From the NCBI GenBank assembly GCA_016931415.1, contig JAFGEW010000132.1, positions 62,001 through 126,000 of the forward strand: a DNA stretch of 64,000 nt. The letters run 5' to 3'. Below the pieces are notes generated by a model. That model ran no database searches. It was not told where the DNA came from and was given only the letters and a program-made list of their open reading frames with translations. This DNA comes from Verrucomicrobiota bacterium (lineage in GTDB: Bacteria > Auribacterota > JABMQX01 > JAFGEW01). Positions 8,584 to 17,639 of this stretch are shown here, piece by piece (position 1 is the stretch's first letter; each line of letters begins with the position of its first letter). The position numbers were made by a program, and so were the translations under genes.

Positions 8584-9868
8584 GCGCGCGCAGCAGATCA
8601 GCGGCGACACAGCGATCCACGTTGAGGGTGTGTCGAAAGAGTACCGGTTCTATGACCGGCCAAGCGACCGGCTGCGCGAGCTGGTGCTCTTCAACCGTGG
8701 CCGGCATCATACGATCAAGCGTGCGCTTCGGGACGTCTCGTTCACCGTGGCGCACGGCGAGGCGGTTGGTGTGATGGGTCGCAACGGGGCGGGTAAGACG
8801 ACGCTGCTGTCGATTCTGACGGGCACAACGGCGCCGACGTCGGGCACGGTGGACGTCTACGGCCGCGTGGGGGCGATCCTCGGGCTGGGCGTCGGGTTCC
8901 TTCCGCAGTACACGGGGCGCGAGAACCTGCGCAACGGGCTTATCGCGCGCGGCGTGCCGCCGGAGGACCTGGCGGCCAAGGAGGCCGAGGTCGTCGAGTT
9001 CTCGGAGCTTGGCGACGAGGTGGACAACCTGCTGCGCACGTACTCGTCGGGCATGCATACGCGGCTCGGGTTCTCGCTGGCGATCTCGGTCGACCCGGAC
9101 ATTCTTATTGTGGACGAGGCGCTTGCCGTGGGGGACGCGGCCTTCCAGAGCAAATGCCAGCGTGCCATTCGCCGTTTCATGGAGCAGGGCAAGACGCTGT
9201 TCTTTGTCTCGCACAACACGGGCATCCTCGAAGCGGTGTGCGACCGCGGCATTGTGCTCGATCGCGGGTGCGTGGTGTGCGACGGCTCGATCCGCGAGGC
9301 CATCGAGCAGGTCCGGCTGCGCTTCGTGGGCCATGACCCTGAGACGCCCAGCTCGCCGGGCGCGCGGGAGTGGGGTGATCCGGAGGTCGGCCTGGTGCGC
9401 ATGGACATGCGCCAGGCGCGTCTGTTGGGGGCGAACGTGTACGAGCTGCACCAGGGCGAGTGGGCACAGCTCGCGGTCACCGTGCGGACACCGGCGCCCG
9501 TCGAGCGTCCGACGCTCGGCGTGATCATGCGCAACGCGCTCGGCAAGGAAGTCTGCGGCTACTCGACGGTCAATTCGAGCGTCGCAGTGCCGCGGATCGA
9601 CGTTGGCGAGTTCTCGTTCGAGGCACGCATTCCCCTCAACGTGCCGCCGGGCATGTACACGTTCCGCGTGAGCATCGCCGACCGGGTGATCGAGCCGCCG
9701 CGGCTGGTCCACGTCTGGGAAGACGTGTGCGCTGTCCGGGTGCGGAGCGTGGGCTATACCGTGCGCGGCATGGTTGATCCTGGTATCGAGATTGTATATG
9801 GTACCGAGGTCTACTCGCTTCGTCTCGAGAACGAGCGCCGACGCGGTGCGCGACCGAGCGGCGGGTAG
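8573..9868 (+). CDS. ABC exporter ATPase with Wzt-type C-terminal domain
   Basis: ATPase subunit of the polysaccharide exporter encoded just upstream. The start at 8573 overlaps the permease 3' end, giving 431 aa. Walker A is GRNGAGKTTL (near residue 68), the signature region is TYSSGMHTRLGFSLA, and Walker B is ILIVDEALAVGDAAF, all typical of the Wzt/TagH subfamily. After about residue 250 comes a beta-rich C-terminal domain resembling the Wzt carbohydrate-binding domain that recognises the modified chain terminus. This fits the methyltransferases and sulfotransferase encoded directly downstream, which could make such a terminal modification. Confidence 0.92.
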   Translation: MSSERAQQISGDTAIHVEGVSKEYRFYDRPSDRLRELVLFNRGRHHTIKRALRDVSFTVAHGEAVGVMGRNGAGKTTLLSILTGTTAPTSGTVDVYGRVGAILGLGVGFLPQYTGRENLRNGLIARGVPPEDLAAKEAEVVEFSELGDEVDNLLRTYSSGMHTRLGFSLAISVDPDILIVDEALAVGDAAFQSKCQRAIRRFMEQGKTLFFVSHNTGILEAVCDRGIVLDRGCVVCDGSIREAIEQVRLRFVGHDPETPSSPGAREWGDPEVGLVRMDMRQARLLGANVYELHQGEWAQLAVTVRTPAPVERPTLGVIMRNALGKEVCGYSTVNSSVAVPRIDVGEFSFEARIPLNVPPGMYTFRVSIADRVIEPPRLVHVWEDVCAVRVRSVGYTVRGMVDPGIEIVYGTEVYSLRLENERRRGARPSGG

Positions 9869-10013
9869 AACACGGTGCGGCTGCTGCGAGCCGACGGCTT
9901 GACACACTCGGCACACGGAACCTAGGTCCGGTTCGCCCGCCTGAGAGGCGCGACACTGTGACCCGGCTTTCTTGTGCAACCGATCCTCCTGTACTTCAAG
10001 GAACGCGAGGCGC

Positions 10014-12365
10014 ATGGGCGATAAGAACCTGGCCACGAAACTGATCGACAAGGCACGGCAGTTCGCCGAGGCGACACCCGACGAGCGGATCGCCGCCATC
10101 CGCGATCTGCCGCGCCTCATGCTCCAGATGGCCAAGGCCGCCGTTGCGCCTCCGTCCGAGGATCGCGAGGATCCGCGCGTGGCGGAGCTGCTGGGCCACG
10201 CTCTTGTCTGGGGCACGAGGAAGCAGGCGAAGCTCCTCGGCGCGGAGGCGCGGCCGACGGATTGGGCTTATCGCTGGGTCATCGGACAGCTTCGCGTCAT
10301 CCGTTTCCTGAACGGAGGCGACAGCCTCGTGGACAAGGTTCTCGTTGACTTGGGCGCGGGGCGATGGAACCCGGTCATGGTCGAGTATGCCGACAAGGTC
10401 CGCCACGCGTGGCTTGTCGACAGAGTCGAGCCGGGTACGTCTTTTGGACGCGGCACGTTTCTTCGGGCCGACCTCGAGGCGCCTCTGCCGCTGCCGTCGG
10501 GCGGCGCCGATATTGTCGTCTGCGTCAACACGCTCGAACACCTCTCGGGCGAGGGCCGTCTGGATCTCATGCGTGAGATCGAGCGTGTCCTGGCGCCCGG
10601 GGGCCGCGCGCTCATTACCATGTCGTACCTCTTCGATCTGGACGACAACGCGCTTTCGGTGCTCTCGAAGGACCCGACGCTCGCTGAGCAAGGCAACTCG
10701 ATTACGTCGCGCGTCGACGCGGCGGCCCTGCTGGCCGCGGCGCCGCGGCTGCGCCTGCTGGGCGAATCGGATCGCTCGTTGTTGCCGGGTTTCGAGGGCT
10801 TCGACGAGCGTGCGGTGCGCGGCATCAGCGGCCTTCTCACCGAGCGGCTTGCCGACTCCGAGTGGGCGACTCTGGCGCCGCAGACCAACGCGCTTGGGCT
10901 AAGCTGGGCCGTGTTGGGCATGGCACTCGAGAAGCCGGCCGTGGGCGACATTGAGGCCGCCTGCGCATTGAGGGGAAGGGCTGCGGCGCCGTGCGGCGTC
11001 TCGCAGGCGAGGCGCCGTTTTGAGCAGGTCCTGACGGCCTGCCCGACACTCGAGGGGAAGAGGGTCCTCGTGCTGAACGACGATGCCGGCGAGCTGTCCG
11101 GCGCCATCGAGCACGCGGGCGCAAAGGTCCAGTCCTGCGTCGCGAATATGGAAGGGTATGCGGCGGTCAAGGCGCGCTACCCCGACCGCACCTGTTGGGT
11201 CCACGACCTCGAGCAGCCGTGGAACCTGCGCGTCGGCGACCGCTACGACCTGGTTGTCGTGTTCGATGTGCTGCACAGGCTTGCCGACCCCGAGCCGCTC
11301 ATCGCGTACATGACGCAGCTCGCGCCGCAGATCGTGCTCGACACGATCGTGCTTGATTCCGAGCGCGAGGAGATCATGCTCTTCGAGCCCGGCGCATCGG
11401 TGCGTTGCGCGCCCAGCCCGTCGTGGATCAAGGAGCGGTTCGAGCGCCTCGATGTGGACGTACACGACGTGTCCGGCGCCGTCGAGGACGGACCCGATGG
11501 GTGCTACACCTGGGTGCCGCAGGGCACCGGCGCGCACGACAAGGACGGACACCCGCTCCGGCGGTTCTACTTGTGCCGGCGGCGGCGCGATGCACTCTCA
11601 CCGCTCCTTGTCCACGTGCACATGCAGAAGACGGGCGGCCAGTCGGTCAATGCGTTCCTCGGCAAGCATTCGTGGTACCGAATGATTCACTACTACAAGG
11701 ACAATCCGATGGTGGCGCGCTGGGACGTGTTCCACCGCTTGGTCAACGAGAAGCCGGAGCCGTTGATCTTCACGTCGCACGTCACGCGGTTCAGCTTCCC
11801 GCCGTTGCTCGGCGGGCGGTTGGCGCTTTACTTTGCGATCTTCCGCCACCCGTACGACACGATTTTCTCCTATATCAAGTACATCAAGAAGAACTACGCG
11901 CTGCAGGTGCCGTCGCTGCGCAAGATCTTGCCAGGCAACATCCAGGAGATGCCCATCGAGGACATCATGAAGTGGTATATGCGCAATCCCACGCCGTTCC
12001 ACTTCACGGGGCACGTGCTGCCGGTGTTCTTCCTGACGCAGACGGGGGACATCGAGCGCGCGAAGGAGATCGCCGAGCGGTTCTTTTTCGTCGGAATCAC
12101 GGAGGAGATGCCGCGCAGCATGGAGGTGCTTCAGCGCAAGCTCCATCCCTACGGCTTCCATTTCCCCGAGGTGCCGTGGGAGAAGAAGAACATGACGAGC
12201 GACGTGAAGCTTGCCGGCTACGACGTTCGTACGGACCAGGAATTCCTCGATTACGCCGCGAAGCATCTGGGGCACGAGCTGGCCTTCTACGAGTGGGCAC
12301 GCGAGCGGTTCGAGCGTGAAGCGACGCGCTTCGGCGTCGTCGGCGAAGAGCCCGACGCCCGTTGA
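10014..12365 (+). CDS. Tripartite methyltransferase-methyltransferase-sulfotransferase
   Basis: A 783-aa fusion. Residues ~100-230 form a class I SAM methyltransferase (VLVDLGAGRWNPVMVEYADK, then ADIVVCVNTLEHLS and APGGRALITMS). Residues ~345-500 form a second, more degenerate methyltransferase fold (GKRVLVLNDDAGELSGAIE, DLVVVFDVLHRLADPEPLI). Residues ~530-780 are a sulfotransferase: the 5'-phosphosulfate loop is VHMQKTGGQSVNAFL and the 3'-phosphate-binding segment is FAIFRHPYDTIFSYIKY. Start 10014 is the ATG following the GAGG purine run. The gene follows the ABC exporter and precedes an FkbM methyltransferase and two glycosyltransferases, so methylation and sulfation of an exported polysaccharide is the likely job. 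The second methyltransferase may be inactive, since its glycine motif is poor. Confidence 0.85.
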   Translation: MGDKNLATKLIDKARQFAEATPDERIAAIRDLPRLMLQMAKAAVAPPSEDREDPRVAELLGHALVWGTRKQAKLLGAEARPTDWAYRWVIGQLRVIRFLNGGDSLVDKVLVDLGAGRWNPVMVEYADKVRHAWLVDRVEPGTSFGRGTFLRADLEAPLPLPSGGADIVVCVNTLEHLSGEGRLDLMREIERVLAPGGRALITMSYLFDLDDNALSVLSKDPTLAEQGNSITSRVDAAALLAAAPRLRLLGESDRSLLPGFEGFDERAVRGISGLLTERLADSEWATLAPQTNALGLSWAVLGMALEKPAVGDIEAACALRGRAAAPCGVSQARRRFEQVLTACPTLEGKRVLVLNDDAGELSGAIEHAGAKVQSCVANMEGYAAVKARYPDRTCWVHDLEQPWNLRVGDRYDLVVVFDVLHRLADPEPLIAYMTQLAPQIVLDTIVLDSEREEIMLFEPGASVRCAPSPSWIKERFERLDVDVHDVSGAVEDGPDGCYTWVPQGTGAHDKDGHPLRRFYLCRRRRDALSPLLVHVHMQKTGGQSVNAFLGKHSWYRMIHYYKDNPMVARWDVFHRLVNEKPEPLIFTSHVTRFSFPPLLGGRLALYFAIFRHPYDTIFSYIKYIKKNYALQVPSLRKILPGNIQEMPIEDIMKWYMRNPTPFHFTGHVLPVFFLTQTGDIERAKEIAERFFFVGITEEMPRSMEVLQRKLHPYGFHFPEVPWEKKNMTSDVKLAGYDVRTDQEFLDYAAKHLGHELAFYEWARERFEREATRFGVVGEEPDAR

Positions 12366-12393
12366 CCGGCCATCACCGTTGCAGGGATCCGCA

Positions 12394-13455
12394 ATGGCGA
12401 CACATCAGGAACTCTACCTGCCCCACGTTGGGTGGGTGCGTCATGCGCCAGGCGACGAGGTCGCCGCGTACCTCAACCAAGGCTGGTACGAGTATCGCGA
12501 GCAGGCGTTCACGTGGCTTTCCTTGAGGCCGGGCGACGTTGTGGTCGACTGCGGCGCACACTTTGGGCTCTACTCGCTCATTGCCGCGCGCGCGATGGAA
12601 GACCGCGGGACCGTACTTGCCGTCGAACCGAATCCGGAATCGGCTGCAGTGCTCGCGGGCAACCTCGAACGAAGCGGGGCGACGTGCGCACGCGTCGTCG
12701 AGGGGGCAATCGCTGCGCAAGCCGGCAGGGCGGTCCTCTACGTCGGCGGGCCGGACAAGGCGGCGTTTGCCGGGCTGAGCGCGCCGAGCGAGGACGCCCG
12801 GCAGGTTGAGGTTCGGACGACTACGTTGGATGCGTTGCTTGACGAAGGTGGCATCCGGCGTGTGGACTTCGTCAAGATCGACGTCGAGGGCGCCGAGCTC
12901 GACGTGCTCGAGGGTGCGAAGCGCGCGATCCGCTTGGGCGCGCTCCCGCTGCTCATGGTCGAGTTCAATGAGAACAACCTGCGGCGCACCGGCCGGACGA
13001 CGAAGGAGCTTGCGGACGCGCTCACGGCGGCCAAGTACACGCTCTGCCGCTTCGACGACGAACGGTGCGAGCTCGTGCCGTGCACGATCAGCGAACCGGT
13101 CTGGTACGACAACGTGTTTGCCGCGAGGGAGCCGGAGACGGTCAACGCGCGGCTGCGCGCGGTCGAGCGTGCGCGCCGACGCGTGGTAGACGAGATCATC
13201 CAGCGCGGGCGCGACGCGAGCCGCGTTTACGCTAGGCAGACCGCCGCGGAAGAGCGTGAACGGCAGACACAGCGCAGCCTGGATGCGGCGGCCGAACGCG
13301 TGCACATGCTCGAGCAGCACCTGAAAAGCCTGCTCACTTCGAAGTACCTGCGCGCGGGATGGAGCACGAGGATTGTCCGGAGGCCTGAGTGGGTGGACGA
13401 CTTCCTGCGTGAGGTCGAGGACCACGAGCGACGGCGGACGGATTCCGCGCCATGA
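12394..13455 (+). CDS. FkbM-family SAM methyltransferase with C-terminal coiled coil
   Basis: O-methyltransferase of the FkbM family, 353 aa. The SAM site is DVVVDCGAHFGLYSLIAARA (near residue 48) with acidic loop VLAVEPNPESAAVLAGNLE, and the family signature RRVDFVKIDVEGAELDVLEGA follows. After about residue 240 there is a charged helical region (RLRAVERARRRVVDEI through VHMLEQHLKSLLTSK) predicted as coiled coil. It probably methylates a sugar in the same polysaccharide pathway. The 3' end overlaps the next gene in an ATGA junction. Confidence 0.9.
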   Translation: MATHQELYLPHVGWVRHAPGDEVAAYLNQGWYEYREQAFTWLSLRPGDVVVDCGAHFGLYSLIAARAMEDRGTVLAVEPNPESAAVLAGNLERSGATCARVVEGAIAAQAGRAVLYVGGPDKAAFAGLSAPSEDARQVEVRTTTLDALLDEGGIRRVDFVKIDVEGAELDVLEGAKRAIRLGALPLLMVEFNENNLRRTGRTTKELADALTAAKYTLCRFDDERCELVPCTISEPVWYDNVFAAREPETVNARLRAVERARRRVVDEIIQRGRDASRVYARQTAAEERERQTQRSLDAAAERVHMLEQHLKSLLTSKYLRAGWSTRIVRRPEWVDDFLREVEDHERRRTDSAP

Positions 13456-14429
13456 AGCCGCCGCTGTCAGTCGTCATTGTCACGTACAACCCCCGCCCCC
13501 GCGTGCTCGAGTGGGCCATTGACTCGATCGAGCGGCAGACCCTGCCGAAGGACCAATTCGAGCTGCTTCTCGTTGACAACAATTCCGATCCGCCTCTCGA
13601 CCTCGATGAGCTTCGGCGTGGGCGCTCGTGCGAGATGCGGCTCGTGCGGGAGCCGCGACAGGGCAACGTGTTCTCGCGCTGCAAGGGCATCGTTGAAGCG
13701 CGCAGCGATCTGATCGTGTTCGTTGACGACGACAACTTCCTCGCCCCCGATTACCTGGCCGAGTCGTTGCGCATCGCGCAGGTGCAACCGAGCATCGGCA
13801 CGTTCAGCGGCATCTGCGACGCCGTGCACGAGCGGCCCGTGCCGCGGTGGAGACGGTGCATACTGCCGCACGTCTACCCGTATCTCGCCGTCCGCAACTA
13901 CGGCGACCGTGTGATCACGTCGAGCGAGGACAGGTGGGGGCCGTGGGAGCCGCCGACATCGGGTATGGTGCTGCGCAAGGACGTCGGGATGCGTTTCGTC
14001 GACTTCGTCGAGCAGTCACCGGCCGCGCAGGGGCTTGGGCGCAAGGGGAAGTCGTCGCTGCTCGCGTGCGAGGATTCGCTCCTGGCTCGGATGGCGTACC
14101 GGCTCGGGTATTCGTGCTCCTACCAGCCTTCGCTGCGGCTGTATCATTATATCAAGGCGTCGCGCCTTGAACTGCGATACCTTTACCGGCTCATGTACGG
14201 GCTGGGGCGGTCGTACGTGTTGCTCGATCGCGTGCTCGGACGGCCGCTCGAAGGTTCGGCGCAGACGATCAACACGGCGAGCATCAGTGTCGCGCTCGTG
14301 AAGCGGTTTCTCGGCCGGCTGCTGCACTACCAGCTCGCGGGACCGATCCTGTGGGGGTGGGACGCGGGGTTTTTCATCGAGCTTCGGCGCCAACACCAGC
14401 GGGCCGTGCGGGCATTACCGCCATGCTGA
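13452..14429 (+). CDS. Glycosyltransferase family 2
   Basis: GT-A fold glycosyltransferase of 325 aa. The N terminus PLSVVIVTYNPRPRVLEWAI is the nucleotide-sugar fold, and LIVFVDDDNFLAPDYLAESL supplies the DXD-like metal site near residue 97. The protein ends in amphipathic helices that may associate with membrane. The start overlaps the FkbM gene by 4 bp. It belongs to the polysaccharide operon; donor and acceptor sugars cannot be inferred. Confidence 0.92.
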   Translation: MKPPLSVVIVTYNPRPRVLEWAIDSIERQTLPKDQFELLLVDNNSDPPLDLDELRRGRSCEMRLVREPRQGNVFSRCKGIVEARSDLIVFVDDDNFLAPDYLAESLRIAQVQPSIGTFSGICDAVHERPVPRWRRCILPHVYPYLAVRNYGDRVITSSEDRWGPWEPPTSGMVLRKDVGMRFVDFVEQSPAAQGLGRKGKSSLLACEDSLLARMAYRLGYSCSYQPSLRLYHYIKASRLELRYLYRLMYGLGRSYVLLDRVLGRPLEGSAQTINTASISVALVKRFLGRLLHYQLAGPILWGWDAGFFIELRRQHQRAVRALPPC

Positions 14430-15310
14430 CGTTCTCGATTGTCATACCCAACTTCAATTCGGGCGCGGTGCTCGAGCGGTGCATCGAGTCGCTGCTCGCG
14501 CAGGGGCATTCCGCGCTTCAGCTCATCATGGCCGATGGCGGCAGCACGGACGAGTCGCGCGCCATGATCGACAAGTATCGCGAGCATTTCGACGTCGTCA
14601 TCAGCGAGAAGGACGACGGGCAGGCCGACGGGATCAACAAGGGGCTTTCGCGCGCCACGGGCGATGTCGTCGGCTGGCTGTGCGCCGACGACGAGCTGCT
14701 GCCGGGCGCGCTCCAGCACGTTGCCGAGACGTTCGAGCTGCACCCCAACGCGGATGTAGTCAACGGGGCGTGCGAACGGCGCTATCCCGACGGTTCACGG
14801 GTCATCTACAAACCGGACGCCGATCCGTGGAGCGTGATCACCGTCAAGGACGTGATCGAACAGCCGAGCACGTTCTGGCGTCGCGCGCTCCATGAGCGGC
14901 TCGCGCCGCTGGCGAGCGATTACTATATGGCGTTCGATTGGGACCTGTGGATTCGCATGCGCAACGCGGGCGCGAAGATCGTTACGACAAATCGCGTGCT
15001 GTCGCGTTACTACTTCACCGAGGAGAACAAGTGCGGGCGTGCGGGCAACCGGTTCGCGGAGGAGGCGTTCCGCATTATTCGCCAATACGGTCCGCTCGGT
15101 GGCCGGCTCGCGTTCGTCTACCGATTCATCTACAGGCATTTCGACCTCAAGGGCTGCTATGACCGCCCGGTCACCTGCTCACGCGCGCGGTGGTTGGCCT
15201 ACTGGCTCACGCGCGCCGTTCTCAACGTCCTCATCGGGCCCCGACTGCTCAACATGTACAACTGGCACTTCGCATCCTGCCAGGAGCGCGGCCTGAAGTG
15301 GTGGGAGTAG
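14423..15310 (+). CDS. Glycosyltransferase family 2
   Basis: GT-A glycosyltransferase of 295 aa starting inside the end of the previous gene (7-bp overlap). Motifs: LTFSIVIPNFNSGAVLERCI at the N terminus, MADGGSTDESRAMIDKY, the EKDDGQADGINKGL loop typical of WcaA-like GT2 enzymes, and VGWLCADDELLPGAL carrying the DXD-equivalent. An aromatic/basic C terminus follows. It is the last gene of the exporter/modification operon; a repeat field follows immediately. Confidence 0.93.
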   Translation: MLTFSIVIPNFNSGAVLERCIESLLAQGHSALQLIMADGGSTDESRAMIDKYREHFDVVISEKDDGQADGINKGLSRATGDVVGWLCADDELLPGALQHVAETFELHPNADVVNGACERRYPDGSRVIYKPDADPWSVITVKDVIEQPSTFWRRALHERLAPLASDYYMAFDWDLWIRMRNAGAKIVTTNRVLSRYYFTEENKCGRAGNRFAEEAFRIIRQYGPLGGRLAFVYRFIYRHFDLKGCYDRPVTCSRARWLAYWLTRAVLNVLIGPRLLNMYNWHFASCQERGLKWWE

Positions 15311-15349
15311 ATGCGCGAGGTCTTCTCTGAGCGACAAGGGCAATACCCT

Positions 15350-15512
15350 CAATCGCCCCTGACGGGGCTCGGATTGTTTCGCCCCGACGCGAACCACGGG
15401 CTATCGCCCGTGGCTACTGCCAACCGCCCCTGACGGGGCTCGGATTGGTCCGGCCCGGCGCAAACCACGGGCTATCGCCCGTGGCTACTGCCAATCGCCC
15501 CTGACGGGGCTT
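15350..15512. repeat. Three copies of a 71-bp double-hairpin repeat (last truncated)
   Basis: Units begin at 15350, 15421 and 15492. Each carries GCCCCTGACGGGGC and CCACGGGCTATCGCCCGTGG hairpins separated by about 25 bp; the third copy stops after the first hairpin. They follow the last glycosyltransferase gene and may act as transcription-termination or mRNA-stabilising structures. Nothing else is supported between 15311 and 15743. Confidence 0.85.
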
Positions 15513-15743
15513 CAGAAGGGGCTTTCGTGCCAACGAGTTACACGATGCCCAGCATTCGCGCCATCACGCTCCTGTGAGAAACGCGGGCTACGGGTATTGA
15601 CGTGTTCCCGGTGCGGGAGAGCTATGCCCCGACGTCGTCGTCTCAAGAGCCTTCCCAACCGATCCTCACACTCCAGGCGATGTCTTTCAGCCTTTGGCCT
15701 TTGTGCCCGTGAGTTCGGGGGGATGGGTCTTTGGGGAGAGCTA

Positions 15744-16763
15744 TCAGTCCCACTCCAGCCGGTCGGCGTTGGCGGCGGCAAGGCTGCCGAGGACACGGGC
15801 GGCGAGGAAGGTGGCGTAGACAAGGATGACGCTGGCAGCGAAGAGCAGGACATAGGTATGCGGGGCGAGCTGGGCAAGGTCCGAGAAGCTCTCGAGCGAC
15901 CAGTAGGCCTTGATTGTGGAGCCGAACACGTGGATGGCGAGGAGAGCCACGACGAGGGGTACGGCATAGAAGGCGATGCAGGTGAGCGCGTAGTGCCCGG
16001 CAACCCGCACGAGGCGCGGCACGAACATGAACGGGTTGAGGCCGCGCAGCGAGTCGAGTCGCGCAACGGCAAGTAGCGACATGGGCAGCATAGCCAAACC
16101 GAGCACGGCCAGCACGCGCACGACGAGCGAGAAGCCGGGCCGGATGACAAACAGGATGAGCGTGCCGACGTTGGCGGACATCATCCGGCCAAACTGCTCC
16201 CACGTGGCGGGCGTGCCATCGGCAAGGCGTGCGGCAGCGACGGCCGGCAGCGTCCAAAGAATCAGCACCGCGGCGAGGCGGAGAGCAGTGCCGATCATGT
16301 AAAGGGGCGGAGCCTCGCTCGGCGCGGCGGGCGGGCCCTCTTCTCGCAGGGCCGTTGTGCGGATCGTGCCGAACAGAAGCATGACGAGGTAGCCGCCGGC
16401 GATGAACCAGAAAAACGCGGCGGCGATGATGCCGACCACGGCGTGTGCGGTGGCAGCGAAGCCGTACGCGACCGGGGCAGCGAGCACCAACGCGAGAACA
16501 AAGAGTGCACTGAGGAACAGGACAAGAGCGCCGCGCCCCCAGAGCGGCCAGACAGGCGCCGCAACGAGATAGTGACTGAACGTGTGTGCGGGGCCAACGG
16601 TCTCTCGCACTTCGAGCGGATCGAGCCGACCACCGCACTCGGGGCAGATCAGAACGCTGGCGTGTTCACTGCCGCCGTGGACGGCGCAGTCGGTGCAGAA
16701 CTTCTTCGCGCATCCGGCGCACGAGAAGGCGGCGGCTTTGCGGTCATTGACGCAGTGCGACAT
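15744..16763 (-). CDS. Multi-pass membrane protein with N-terminal B-box-like zinc finger
   Basis: A 339-aa protein from the ATG at 16763; upstream in-frame sequence to 16946 is Arg/Pro-rich and unlikely to be translated. The first ~45 residues hold a Cys/His cluster, CVNDRKAAAFSCAGCAKKFC then CPECGG, like the B-box zinc fingers found at the N terminus of bacterial membrane proteins. The remainder contains about six hydrophobic segments in a Yip1-like arrangement. No function is assignable. It is monocistronic, convergent with the polysaccharide operon. Confidence 0.75.
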   Translation of the reverse strand: MSHCVNDRKAAAFSCAGCAKKFCTDCAVHGGSEHASVLICPECGGRLDPLEVRETVGPAHTFSHYLVAAPVWPLWGRGALVLFLSALFVLALVLAAPVAYGFAATAHAVVGIIAAAFFWFIAGGYLVMLLFGTIRTTALREEGPPAAPSEAPPLYMIGTALRLAAVLILWTLPAVAAARLADGTPATWEQFGRMMSANVGTLILFVIRPGFSLVVRVLAVLGLAMLPMSLLAVARLDSLRGLNPFMFVPRLVRVAGHYALTCIAFYAVPLVVALLAIHVFGSTIKAYWSLESFSDLAQLAPHTYVLLFAASVILVYATFLAARVLGSLAAANADRLEWD

Positions 16764-17013
16764 GGGCGCACCCCCACACGCGACGGCACGGACGGCGTTG
16801 GGCCAGACCCTCACAGACAGCAAGCTCTTACACCATGCGCGCAGGATACGCAAGGGCAGATTGCTGCGTGGCGCCGGCCGGGCGTGGGCGCCTCGCTTGG
16901 GGCTGCACTGCAGGTTGCCTGAATCGTCCCGAGCAAGACTAGCCACAACGGTGAGGCGAGCGCGCGGGTAGACGTCTTCCCCGTCTGCTCCGTGGGGAGG
17001 AGGGCCAAGTGCG

Positions 17014-17385
17014 CTACGGAGCGGGTGTGAGCTGCAACAGCTCCAGTAGCCGTGTGGCGACCTCCTCGAGTATCCGGTCGGAGGCCTTGCCGAGTCGTCT
17101 CCTCAACAGGCCTCTATCGAGGGCCGCGAGCCGGCAGATCCGGAACACCGAATCCACTTGGAGTCCACTCTGCCGGAAGTCCGCGTCCGCTTGGTGCAGC
17201 ACGAAGTCGCTCGTGCGGGCCTTTCGGGCCTGCGAAGAGATCATGAGACAGACAACGTCAGGATCCGATGCATTGTGTCCATCGCTTGAGAGGACAAGCG
17301 CGGGGCGCACCGCGTTGGAGGAGAGATCAGAGAAGGGAAAGCAGACCAGAACCACTTCACCCCTTCTGACAGTGGGGGCGTTCAC
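17014..17385 (-). CDS. MazF/PemK-like toxin
   Basis: A 123-aa protein with the MazF fold signature RRGEVVLVCFPFSDLSSNAV, then RPALVLSSDGHN and VVCLMISSQ, which shape the RNA-cleaving site in characterised MazF enzymes. It is therefore probably a sequence-specific endoribonuclease toxin. Its start overlaps the stop of the preceding 85-aa gene by 4 bp, the coupling expected of a toxin-antitoxin pair, but that neighbour does not look like a known MazE or AbrB-type antitoxin. Confidence 0.85.
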   Translation of the reverse strand: MNAPTVRRGEVVLVCFPFSDLSSNAVRPALVLSSDGHNASDPDVVCLMISSQARKARTSDFVLHQADADFRQSGLQVDSVFRICRLAALDRGLLRRRLGKASDRILEEVATRLLELLQLTPAP

Positions 17386-17639
17386 AGCGGCTCGCCATCC
17401 TCGATTGTGTAGATATCCTCGCCCGGGTCAGCGAGGTAGTCAAAGCAACCTGCCCCTTCGAGATGAACGAGTAGACGTTCGTCGGGAACCTCCGTATAGG
17501 CAACCGGGACAACCGCCCGCACGTCTACTGTGAACTGAAAGTACGTGTACTTGAACCGCGTCCCCTCGGCGATCGGAACGGACTCATCAGGAGGTTCACC
17601 GGGGACCTGCAGTCGCTCCTCCCTCAAGTGCGGACTCAT
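17382..17639 (-). CDS. Hypothetical small acidic protein, candidate antitoxin for the MazF-like toxin
   Basis: An 85-aa acidic protein, unrecognised. Visible features: a Pro/Glu-rich N terminus, a central hydrophobic strand pattern (KYTYFQFTVDVRAVVPVAY) and an acidic tail (DPGEDIYTIEDGEPL). It lies between the DUF6941-like gene and the toxin gene with 4-bp overlaps on both sides, so it is certainly co-translated. Position and acidity fit an antitoxin; there is no DNA-binding motif to confirm it. Confidence 0.6.
   Translation of the reverse strand: MSPHLREERLQVPGEPPDESVPIAEGTRFKYTYFQFTVDVRAVVPVAYTEVPDERLLVHLEGAGCFDYLADPGEDIYTIEDGEPL

Noticed and set aside
7282-8610. 442-residue minus-strand open frame across the exporter permease
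   Set aside because: Arg/His/Pro-rich shadow of the permease gene with no domain signal.
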